5,799 bases of DNA from Acidimicrobiia bacterium (GTDB lineage: Bacteria; Actinomycetota; Acidimicrobiia; Spongiisociales; UBA5794), in contig JAUXCV010000115.1 in the NCBI GenBank assembly GCA_030618675.1, positions 1 through 5,799 of the forward strand, in the 5' to 3' direction. Positions 1-5,208 of the stretch are shown piece after piece. The notes below the pieces were generated by a model. It did no database searches and had not been told where the DNA came from. It saw only the letters and a program-made list of their open reading frames with translations. The first letter of the stretch is position 1, and the number at the start of each line of letters is the position of its first letter. The translations under genes were made by a program, and so were the position numbers.

Positions 1-1065
1 GTGGCCGGGTTCGAGATGGGCCGCCTGGACGAGGAGCCGCCGTGCCTTTCGATCGGCCTTCAGATCCACTCTGGCAACCAGATCGCCGTCAAGTAGAAAC
101 GGCAGCACGTAGTACCCGTATTGCCGTTGCTCCTTCGGCACATAGATCTCGATCCGGTACCGGAATCCGAAGATCCGCTCGACGCGATCCCGATTCCAGA
201 TGAGCGAATCAAACGGGCTCAATAGGGCGGTACCCGCTGTGCTGCGAGGCACCACTGCATCGGGATGGAGATAGGCGGGATGTCTCCACCCCTCCACGGT
301 TACCGGGATCACGGCGCCCTCGGCGGCGAGATCCTCGAGAACCGGGCGAGCAGTGGGTTTGTGGAGCCGGTGGTAGTCCGCGAGGTCGGCCACCGTGCCG
401 ATGCCGTGGTGTCGAGTGGCATCGACCAGCAGCGTGCGGTAGGCCTCGATCTGGTCGAGCGGCGATCCCTCGAGCGCCCACGCCGGGACTACGCGGTCCG
501 GCAGATCGTATAGACGGCCGAACGACGAAGACCGGAAGGCGGTGACCCTGCCGGAGGCGAAAAGCCACTCGAGGGCGTGCTTGCCCGGTGCATACCCCCA
601 CCAGGGTCCCCCGCGTTCACCGGCGTCTTCGAGATCGGCCACCGTCAGCGGTCCCCGTTCTGCGACCTGTTCCAGCACGCCTTCGATGTAGCCCGGGCGT
701 TCGTCGAGCAGCCTCCGAACACTCCCCCACGGCTTCATCTCGTCCATCCGGAATCGGAACGCCGGATATCGGTCGACGGGGATCAATGACGCTTCATGTC
801 CCCAGTACTCGAAGATCTCACCGGACGAGACGGTCCATCGATCGAGAGCTGCACGGTCGTACGGACCGAGCCGGGAGAACACGGGGAGGTAGTGCGATCT
901 CTCCAGCACGTTCACCGAGTCGAGTTGTAGCAATCCGACCCGGCCCATCACTCGGCGGAAGTGACGCACGTCGATGCGGCCGGTGGAGCGAGGTGTCGTG
1001 AAGCCCTGAGCGCCCAGCGCGATCCTGCGTGCCTGATCGTTGGTCAGTGTTCGAGTCTTCATCAT
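1..1065 (-). CDS. YcaQ-family winged-helix DNA glycosylase (HTH_42), C-terminus cut off by window edge
   Basis: The reading frame is open for 355 codons from base 1065 to base 1, with no stop. The family (YcaQ/AlkX-like, PF06224) includes E. coli YcaQ, which removes alkylated bases and unhooks interstrand crosslinks. The family catalytic QxD motif is visible as Q47-L-D49, followed by NVLERSHYLPVFSRLG. Other family hallmarks are EYWGHEASLIP at 86-96, LLSPFDSLIWNRDR at 281-294 and the C-terminal run of GFRYRIEIYVPKEQRQYGYY to VDLKADR. Family members are about 390-410 residues, so roughly 40 are missing. The start is one of two tandem ATGs (1065 or 1062). GGAGGAG at 1077-1071 lies 5 or 8 bases upstream and supports either. 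It is divergent from plsC. The assignment to the family is seen in the sequence; activity on crosslinks is inferred from E. coli YcaQ. Confidence 0.9.
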   Translation of the reverse strand, partial: MMKTRTLTNDQARRIALGAQGFTTPRSTGRIDVRHFRRVMGRVGLLQLDSVNVLERSHYLPVFSRLGPYDRAALDRWTVSSGEIFEYWGHEASLIPVDRYPAFRFRMDEMKPWGSVRRLLDERPGYIEGVLEQVAERGPLTVADLEDAGERGGPWWGYAPGKHALEWLFASGRVTAFRSSSFGRLYDLPDRVVPAWALEGSPLDQIEAYRTLLVDATRHHGIGTVADLADYHRLHKPTARPVLEDLAAEGAVIPVTVEGWRHPAYLHPDAVVPRSTAGTALLSPFDSLIWNRDRVERIFGFRYRIEIYVPKEQRQYGYYVLPFLLDGDLVARVDLKADRKARRLLVQAAHLEPGH

Positions 1066-1085
1066 GGTCGCTCCTCCGCGGGCGC

Positions 1086-1092
1086 TACGCTA
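1086..1092. promoter_or_regulatory. Overlapping divergent -10 boxes for the ycaQ-like gene and plsC
   Basis: TACGCTA reads as TACGCT (1086-1091) on the plus strand and TAGCGT (1092-1087) on the minus strand. Both fit the TANNNT pattern of sigma-70-type -10 elements. On the plus strand only 8 bases separate the box from the plsC ATG at 1100, so transcription would begin at or next to the start codon. On the minus strand the box leaves a leader of about 15 bases that includes the GGAGGAG ribosome site. I see no convincing -35 on either side. The function is inferred from position and pattern. Confidence 0.5.
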
Positions 1093-1099
1093 CCCGGCC

Positions 1100-1843
1100 A
1101 TGGCTCGAACACTCAGCGCCGCAGCCCGCACCTTCGTACTCGTCCCGCTCTTCTTCGTGTACACCATCTTCAAGGCCGGGTACGTAACCTGGGTCGGGAA
1201 ACGGAACCGGGAGTCCCCGAAGATCGAGCAGACGATCCAGACTTGGTCGCGACGGTTTCTCCGCATCCCGCCCGTCGTGATCAAGGTGGAAGGACGCGAA
1301 CACGTTGACCCGAATCGGCGGTACGTCGTCGTGTCGAACCACATCTCCAATTTCGACATCCCGGTCCTGTTCCGCTCGATCCCGACGCCGATCCGCTTCC
1401 TCGCCAAGAAGGAGCTGTACAAGATCCCGCTGATGGGACCCGGTATGGACATGGCCGGCATCGTGAAGGTCGATCGTGGCGGTGCCCGATCAACTCGAGA
1501 GGCCGTCAACGCGGCAGCGCGCGAGACGTACCGACGCGGCTACTCCCTGATGGTCTTCGCCGAAGGGACCCGAAGCCGGACCGGAGAGATGGCCGACTTC
1601 CGCACCGGCGCGGTGAGGATCGCTCGCGACAACGAGGCAGACCTTCTGCCGGTCGTCATCTCCGGATCGTTCGACATCAACCCCCCGGGATCGAAGCTCA
1701 TCTACCCGGGCCGCGTACAAGTCACGATCCTCCCTCCGGTTCCGAGCGCCAATATCGAACCGGACCAGATTCGATCCGTGACAGACCAGATGCGAAAAGA
1801 CATGGGAACCGTCTACGACGAGCTTCGCTCAGTAGCCCAGTAG
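1100..1843 (+). CDS. plsC: 1-acyl-sn-glycerol-3-phosphate acyltransferase (PlsC family)
   Basis: The product is a 247-residue lysophosphatidic acid acyltransferase-type protein, which transfers an acyl chain to lysophosphatidate at the inner face of the membrane in phospholipid synthesis. The catalytic HX4D motif is H81-I-S-N-F-D86. The glycerol-phosphate binding block is E155-G-T-R-S159, and block IV is LPVVISG at 183-189. LAKKEL at 101-106 and VDRGGARST at 124-132 also fit the family. A hydrophobic N-terminal stretch (about 11-30) would anchor it in the membrane. I chose ATG 1100 because it sits next to a TANNNT box. ATG 1064 and TTG 1040 are in frame but lie inside the divergent gene, and no start has a good ribosome site. 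The last codons (SVAQ, stop) fall in the repeat shared with the end of imuB. The exact acceptor substrate cannot be read from the sequence. Confidence 0.9.
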   Translation: MARTLSAAARTFVLVPLFFVYTIFKAGYVTWVGKRNRESPKIEQTIQTWSRRFLRIPPVVIKVEGREHVDPNRRYVVVSNHISNFDIPVLFRSIPTPIRFLAKKELYKIPLMGPGMDMAGIVKVDRGGARSTREAVNAAARETYRRGYSLMVFAEGTRSRTGEMADFRTGAVRIARDNEADLLPVVISGSFDINPPGSKLIYPGRVQVTILPPVPSANIEPDQIRSVTDQMRKDMGTVYDELRSVAQ

Positions 1844-1881
1844 ATCAGTACTGCTCTACTTGCTACTGCTCTACTGCTCTA
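1839..1881. repeat. TACTG-type short repeats filling the plsC/imuB convergent junction
   Basis: Three copies of ACTGCTCT (1850-1857, 1865-1872, 1873-1880) and one shortened ACTTGCT (1858-1864) fill the gap between the two stop codons. The left end also forms an inverted repeat: AGTAGATCAGT (1839-1849) pairs with ACTGCTCTACT (1850-1860) with one mismatch. The plsC stop (1841-1843) and the imuB stop (1884-1882) both lie at the edge of this array. A two-way transcription terminator is possible, but no T-run follows on either strand, so I call it a repeat. Confidence 0.7.
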
Positions 1882-3354
1882 CTAATCATAGATCCCCACC
1901 ATCCACGTCTGGCCCTCCCTGATCTCGCAGAGGAACGCTCCGGCCGATGTGACGATCTGATACTGATCTCCCGGCTCCTCACCCCTCCACCAACGCCCGA
2001 CCCGACGCCACGGACCCGCCCAGGATCGGACCGTCACCCACCGGCTCCCGAGCCGAACCCGCACCGGCATCCCCCCGTCCCACTCGACATGGAACGGTTG
2101 TGGATCCGGTGGTACGAGTGTCGGCGATGGTCCGGGCACCCGACCGGGCCACGGTGCCTCCAGATCCCGCAACCGGACCGGTGTCTCACCCCACCGGTGC
2201 CACGCGACCCGTTCACCCGGTTCACGCCCCCCTTGAGGATGAGCCTGGAGCAGTCCGTCCATCCCCACGATCGCCTGGGTCTCGGCGAGCGCCCGATGGG
2301 TCTCGGACGCTGCCCTTGCATCCTCTCCAAGAGAGAGTTGCCGTCCCATCCCTGAAAGCTCGGCTGGTTCGATTCTCAGCGCAGCAAGCCCACCCCTGAT
2401 ACCGGCGCCAACGCCCTCGATCCAGGCACGGAGTTGCCATCTCACGCGCTCGGCGATCGCCCGATCATCCAGCGGATCTGCGCTTCTCCATGTTCGCGAC
2501 CGGGTCGTGCCGTCTACGGCCTCCGCTTCGACCACGATCCGGAACGGCGCCGCTCCGACTGACGCAAGAGCTTCAACCAGCCGGCTCGCCATCGCACGCG
2601 CAACGAACGCTGCCTGTTCGAGGTCTTCGAGTGGAGGTGAGAACCGTTCCACAACGGTCAGATCGACGGGGAGGTCTCGGGGATTCGGAAGACGATCTCG
2701 ACCAGAAGCCAGACGATGCGCATCGAGACCCACGGACCCGAAACGGGAGGTGATGGCGCTGCCGGGAAGCCGGGCGAGTTCACCGAGCGTCGTGATCCCG
2801 AGCCAGCGGAACGTCGCGACCACCTCCTCGCGGCCGATTGCCGAGATGTCGAGCGACGCCAGGAACGCCGCATCGTCTTCGACGATGTGGACCGGAGTGT
2901 CACTAGTAGCTCCGGCAGCGGCGTGCTGCGCGGCGAACGGGCCGTCGGCGAGACCGATCCGGTACCCGTCTCCTGCTACCCGATCGATCTCCTTCACGAT
3001 CCGCTCGACAAGCGGATCCTCACCGCCGTAGTAACCGACGGCTCCCGCCACCGGAACGAAGACCAATCCTGGTTCGACGACCTCGACCTTCGGAACGAGA
3101 GCTTCGATCTCGGCAACGACTCGTTCGAACGCGACCATCTCCGCCGAATGGTCTCGTTCGACCGTTGTGACCAGGGGACAGATCCCCTCCGCTTCACCTC
3201 TTCGCATCCCGCGGCGAACCCCGGCAGCGTACGCCACGGCGTTCACTGCCTCGACCCGACCGTCGGCGCCTACCGCCTGGCCGGGCTCATCCTGCGGCGC
3301 TCCTGGTCTCCGTAGCGGCCACTCCGGATACCACACGCAGAGCGTTCGAGCCAT
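1882..3354 (-). CDS. imuB: ImuB, inactive Y-family polymerase homologue of the SOS mutasome
   Basis: The 490-residue protein matches the ImuB type: MARTLCVWYPEWPLRR at the N-terminus, a helix-hairpin-helix region around 182-220 (FRWLGITTLGELARLPG), a little-finger-like region, and a C-terminal domain ending GQTWMVGIYD. The acidic catalytic residues of active Y-family polymerases are absent. The N-terminal segment has YPEW instead of the DxD region, and about 97-110 reads GLVFVPVAGAVGYYG where active enzymes have the SxDE motif. QLSLGE at 339-344 is a good beta-clamp binding motif. In mycobacteria ImuB is the hub that joins the clamp, ImuA' and DnaE2 for error-prone lesion bypass. The start at 3354 has GGAGG (3362-3358) three bases upstream. 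It overlaps the end of imuA, so the two are probably translationally coupled. DnaE2 is not in the window. Confidence 0.9.
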   Translation of the reverse strand: MARTLCVWYPEWPLRRPGAPQDEPGQAVGADGRVEAVNAVAYAAGVRRGMRRGEAEGICPLVTTVERDHSAEMVAFERVVAEIEALVPKVEVVEPGLVFVPVAGAVGYYGGEDPLVERIVKEIDRVAGDGYRIGLADGPFAAQHAAAGATSDTPVHIVEDDAAFLASLDISAIGREEVVATFRWLGITTLGELARLPGSAITSRFGSVGLDAHRLASGRDRLPNPRDLPVDLTVVERFSPPLEDLEQAAFVARAMASRLVEALASVGAAPFRIVVEAEAVDGTTRSRTWRSADPLDDRAIAERVRWQLRAWIEGVGAGIRGGLAALRIEPAELSGMGRQLSLGEDARAASETHRALAETQAIVGMDGLLQAHPQGGREPGERVAWHRWGETPVRLRDLEAPWPGRVPGPSPTLVPPDPQPFHVEWDGGMPVRVRLGSRWVTVRSWAGPWRRVGRWWRGEEPGDQYQIVTSAGAFLCEIREGQTWMVGIYD

Positions 3355-3970
3355 CGTCCTCCATCTCGATCGTCCGGGTCATCCCTTTCATGGCCTTTCC
3401 AGAAGCGGTGATCCGAATCTTCCTTTGCTCGATCCGGCCGTGCCCATCCCCGGCGCCCATCCACGCGACCTCGCGAGCTTCGAGCACAAGATGAGCGACA
3501 CCGGGGGGTGTCGCTCGGCTGATAGGGCGAAGCAACAGAGGGGTCCCCCGATTTCTGGCAAGTGCAGCGAGTTTGCGGATCGGCGCATCCTTCACCCCGT
3601 CGGGGATCTCGGCCAGCACCGCCGTCGCACCGTCGAGGAGGGCGGCAGCGGCCCGTCCCCACCGAACGGCCTCACGACATCGGGCGATCACCAACCGGTC
3701 GGGTTCGATCCCGACCTCCCATGCCGCTACCGGACTCAACCATCCGCGCACGTCGAGATAGGCGACCGTCCCCCCGGTATATCCGGAGAGCATGACGAGC
3801 CCCAGCCGTGTCATGCCGAGCCCAGGCTCCCCCAAGAGCACAGCGACCTGCCCGGGATCTACTGCAGGTAGTCCGTAATCCGTAATCCGTACTCGGTAGT
3901 CGGTATCCGAGGTGCTGGTACTGACTACTGGATACTGGCTACTGACTACTTGTGTCTTATCGATGCTCAC
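3287..3970 (-). CDS. imuA: ImuA-type RecA-like accessory protein of the SOS mutasome
   Basis: This 227-residue protein is upstream of imuB in the same direction and overlaps it by 68 bp, the classic imuA-imuB order. The core resembles a RecA/SulA-type fold. A P-loop-like strand VAVLLGEPGLGMTRLGL (42-58) is followed by VAYLDVRGWLSPVAAWEVGI, TAVLAEIPDG and a C-terminal segment RIEQRKIRITASGKAMKGM. The Walker A pattern G47-X4-G52-K-T has Met53 instead of Lys, so ATP hydrolysis is doubtful. The start is GTG 3970, which has only a weak ribosome site; no other ATG, GTG or TTG occurs before the P-loop strand. Residues about 7-35 are encoded by heptamer repeats and are probably not part of the conserved fold. 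Expression should be SOS-induced from the LexA-boxed promoter at 3995-4023. Identity rests on context plus fold-like motifs, since ImuA proteins diverge strongly. Confidence 0.75.
   Translation of the reverse strand: MSIDKTQVVSSQYPVVSTSTSDTDYRVRITDYGLPAVDPGQVAVLLGEPGLGMTRLGLVMLSGYTGGTVAYLDVRGWLSPVAAWEVGIEPDRLVIARCREAVRWGRAAAALLDGATAVLAEIPDGVKDAPIRKLAALARNRGTPLLLRPISRATPPGVAHLVLEAREVAWMGAGDGHGRIEQRKIRITASGKAMKGMTRTIEMEDDGSNALRVVSGVAATETRSAAG
3868..3953. repeat. Two arrays of degenerate heptamers inside the 5' end of imuA
   Basis: Array 1 (3868-3909) has six units: GTAGTCC, GTAATCC, GTAATCC, GTACTCG, GTAGTCG, GTATCCG. Array 2 (3919-3953) has five: TACTGAC, TACTGGA, TACTGGC, TACTGAC, TACTTGT. 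Nine bases separate them. The period is exactly 7 in both arrays. Because 7 is not a multiple of 3, the frame cycles and the encoded peptide (VVSSQYPVVSTSTSDTDY) repeats only loosely. Short heptamer tandem repeats are known in other bacteria, for example the STRR elements of cyanobacteria. No link to those is claimed beyond unit length. Confidence 0.85.
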
Positions 3971-3994
3971 TATTCGCGTCCAGCCGGGCAGACC

Positions 3995-4023
3995 ACCCTA
4001 TCGAACATATGTTCGATTCGCAA
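3995..4023 (-). promoter_or_regulatory. imuA-imuB promoter
   Basis: On the minus strand a -35 TTGCGA (4023-4018) and a -10 TAGGGT (4000-3995) are separated by exactly 17 bases. Transcription would start near 3988, giving a leader of about 18 bases before GTG 3970. The spacer is filled by the LexA box. Assignment is by pattern and position. Confidence 0.6.
4001..4016. promoter_or_regulatory. LexA operator (SOS box), perfect palindrome
   Basis: TCGAACATATGTTCGA is a perfect 16-bp palindrome and matches the Gram-positive/actinobacterial LexA consensus, whose core is GAAC-N4-GTTC. It fills the spacer of the imuA promoter and lies upstream of the dodecin -10, over the place where the dodecin -35 would be. 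imuAB is a known LexA regulon member in many bacteria, so repression of imuAB here is a strong inference. Co-repression of dodecin is possible. Confidence 0.92.
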
Positions 4024-4029
4024 GTGAGG

Positions 4030-4035
4030 TAAACT
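4030..4035 (+). promoter_or_regulatory. -10 box of the dodecin gene
   Basis: TAAACT fits TANNNT and would start transcription near 4042, leaving about 25 bases of leader with a good ribosome site. No clear -35 is seen; the expected position (about 4007-4013) falls inside the LexA palindrome. Confidence 0.5.
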
Positions 4036-4066
4036 ACCGGGAAGCAGCAACGAGAGGAGCAGGTAC

Positions 4067-4273
4067 GTGTCGATTGCGAAGGTGATAGAGATCACTTCTA
4101 CATCCCCGGGTAGCTTCGAAGACGCTATCCGGAAGGGCATCGCCAAGGCGCAGAAGACCATCGATAATGTCCAGGGAGCCTGGATTTCGGAACAGAAGGT
4201 CATACTCGCCGAAGACGGAACCATCAAACACTTCCGTGTCGACATGAAGCTCACCTTCCTGCTCGACGCCTAG
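4067..4273 (+). CDS. Dodecin, small flavin-binding storage protein
   Basis: The 68-residue product has the complete dodecin pattern: KVIEITSTSPGSFEDAIRKG, then AKAQKTIDNVQGAWISEQK, and the closing strand FRVDMKLTFLLD. Dodecins form hollow 12-mers that bind pairs of flavins (FMN, riboflavin or lumichrome) stacked on a conserved Trp, here W39, and thereby buffer free flavin in the cytoplasm. Length is typical for the family (about 65-75). The GTG start has AGGAG (4055-4059) seven bases upstream, a strong ribosome site that fixes the start. It is divergent from imuA across a 96-bp gap holding the LexA box, so SOS co-regulation is worth testing. No clear terminator follows. Which flavin is bound cannot be told from the sequence. 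Confidence 0.93.
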   Translation: MSIAKVIEITSTSPGSFEDAIRKGIAKAQKTIDNVQGAWISEQKVILAEDGTIKHFRVDMKLTFLLDA

Positions 4274-4360
4274 GAGACTGACGATCGCTGTAGGCGGCCC
4301 CCCGGCGGGTCGTCGCTATCTGCTTCGGGGTGAGAAGCGCCGGAGCATCAGATCGCTGTT

Positions 4361-4382
4361 TCGACTACTCGACACTCGACCG
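4361..4382. repeat. Small TCGAC-type repeat
   Basis: TCGACTAC, TCGACAC and TCGACCG follow each other with 8- then 7-base spacing. It is short, but the 7-base period recalls the arrays in imuA. It has no visible function. Confidence 0.4.
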
Positions 4383-4470
4383 AAGGCAGGGGTGATGAGA
4401 TCCGAGGAAACCCCGCTTCGGATTGTTCAGCGGCGCCCCAGAAGCAGTTGACGGAGAGGCCTGTCCACAC

Positions 4471-4493
4471 TGCCATGCCCATCCGGCATGCCA
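4471..4493. other. Hairpin in non-coding DNA
   Basis: TGCCATGCC (4471-4479) and GGCATGCCA (4485-4493) pair over 9 positions with one mismatch around a 5-base loop. No T-run follows on either strand, so it is not a typical terminator. It could be part of a small RNA or a chance fold. Confidence 0.35.
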
Positions 4494-4750
4494 TGTAGCA
4501 GCCCCAAGTGTGATCGCCTGCGAGGTGAGGACGTCGATTGCGGTCATTCTGCAACCGCTGCCACTGCCTCATGCTGGGAGCATCGGTCAGCAAGCCAGGA
4601 GCTGGAGCACCGTTCTCGACGCCACACACTGTCTAGTCCCTTCCGGCGAAAGAGACCACGGACCCTTCGGCAAGTGGCTGTCACCCTCATGGATGCCTGA
4701 TATGGGTGGCCTCAGGGCGATTCTCTATGGACGGGACGGATGCCGGTCCG

Positions 4751-4756
4751 TAAGAT
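4751..4756 (+). promoter_or_regulatory. -10 box for a leaderless mRNA
   Basis: TAAGAT fits TANNNT and ends only 6 bases before ATG 4763, so transcription would begin at about the start codon. This is the arrangement known for leaderless genes in actinobacteria. A weak -35 candidate, TGGACG, is seen near 4727-4732 with an 18-base spacer. Confidence 0.5.
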
Positions 4757-4762
4757 TGAGGC

Positions 4763-5107
4763 ATGAAGGGCAAGGTTGGTTCTTTCCAACCCGATGCAGT
4801 GCGTCGAGTTCCGTTCTTCTCGTTGCGACTAGCGACTGCGATCTTCGGCGTGGTCGCCGTCGGCGCCGTCTCCAAACTCTTCTTTGGGAACGTCGACCTC
4901 TGCGGCGGAGTATCCGGGTGGTGGATCGGCGCTGTTTTCGTCTCGCCCCTGATCTTCGTGGGGATGTGTACGTGGTGCGCGACTGTCGCAAGGAGGGAGG
5001 CAGAGAAGAGTACCTGGGCGACCGTCGCAGGTCTCCTGATGCTGCTGTACTTCTACGGCGTGGCGCACACGATCATCAGCGCGGGCGGGATCACAGCGTG
5101 GTGTTGA
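4763..5107 (+). CDS. Small three-helix membrane protein of unknown function
   Basis: I do not recognise a family. The 114-residue product has a short basic N-terminus (MKGKVGSFQPDAVRR) and three hydrophobic segments at about 18-40, 53-76 and 84-107, so it is probably an integral inner-membrane protein. C69-T-W-C72 forms a CxxC at the end of the second segment, directly before the basic loop ARREAEK. Further cysteines are C47 and the last residue, C114. CxxC could serve redox chemistry or metal binding, but nothing else supports either. The start is supported by the TAAGAT box six bases upstream; GAGG just before the ATG is too close to be a normal ribosome site. It stands alone, with about 490 bp upstream and a MITE-like module downstream. 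The hydrophobic pattern and the placed promoter argue for a real gene. Confidence 0.65.
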   Translation: MKGKVGSFQPDAVRRVPFFSLRLATAIFGVVAVGAVSKLFFGNVDLCGGVSGWWIGAVFVSPLIFVGMCTWCATVARREAEKSTWATVAGLLMLLYFYGVAHTIISAGGITAWC

Positions 5108-5181
5108 ACACCCGTCCATGACCGACTGGGAACGCCTGCGCCGGCCCTTCTTGACCCGTCTGAATCTGTGGATCTGCATTC

Positions 5182-5194
5182 CGGGGTGTCCCCG
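5182..5194 (+). terminator. Weak GC hairpin downstream of the membrane gene
   Basis: CGGGG (5182-5186) pairs with CCCCG (5190-5194) around TGT, about 75 bases after the stop at 5107. No T-run follows. It may be a weak terminator or chance. The remaining DNA from 5108 to 5208 shows nothing else. Confidence 0.25.
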
Positions 5195-5208
5195 TCGCTC
5201 TCTGGTGA

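Larger units (their letters stand above)
4274..4762. other. 489-bp region without a supportable gene
   Basis: No frame here has both a plausible start with a ribosome site and a recognisable product. Open frames on both strands (for example 4348-4629 and 4365-4547, minus) look like chance openings or decayed sequence. No tRNA or familiar riboswitch core is apparent. Small elements seen are a direct repeat GATCGCTGT (4283-4291 and 4351-4359), a weak hairpin GCTTC/GAAGC (4322-4338), a heptamer-like run at 4361-4382 and a better hairpin at 4471-4493. The last part carries the promoter of the next gene. Confidence 0.5.

Noticed and set aside
1104..1110. LexA half-site TCGAAC near the plsC start
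   Set aside because: No matching GTTCGA lies four bases downstream, so it is not an SOS box.
2716..3315. Plus-strand open frame of 199 codons opposite imuB
   Set aside because: It is antisense to a conserved part of ImuB, with no ribosome site or recognisable motif.
3167..3871. Long plus-strand open frame (234 codons) opposite imuA/imuB
   Set aside because: It lies across the well-supported imuA and imuB genes, has no recognisable product and is expected as a shadow in GC-rich DNA.
3868..3953. CRISPR-like array
   Set aside because: Units are 7 bp, degenerate and directly tandem, without spacers, and no cas genes are present.
4280..4314. Terminator of the dodecin gene
   Set aside because: GACGATC/GGTCGTC gives only a 7-bp stem with a wobble and a very long loop, and no T-run follows.
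4348..4629. Minus-strand frame as a real small gene
   Set aside because: There is no ribosome site or recognisable domain; its end is made of the TCGAC repeat. I could not exclude a decayed gene.
4423..5121. Plus-strand open frame of 232 codons
   Set aside because: It starts at TTG without a ribosome site, and its second half (rich in Arg) is an out-of-frame reading of the membrane-protein gene.
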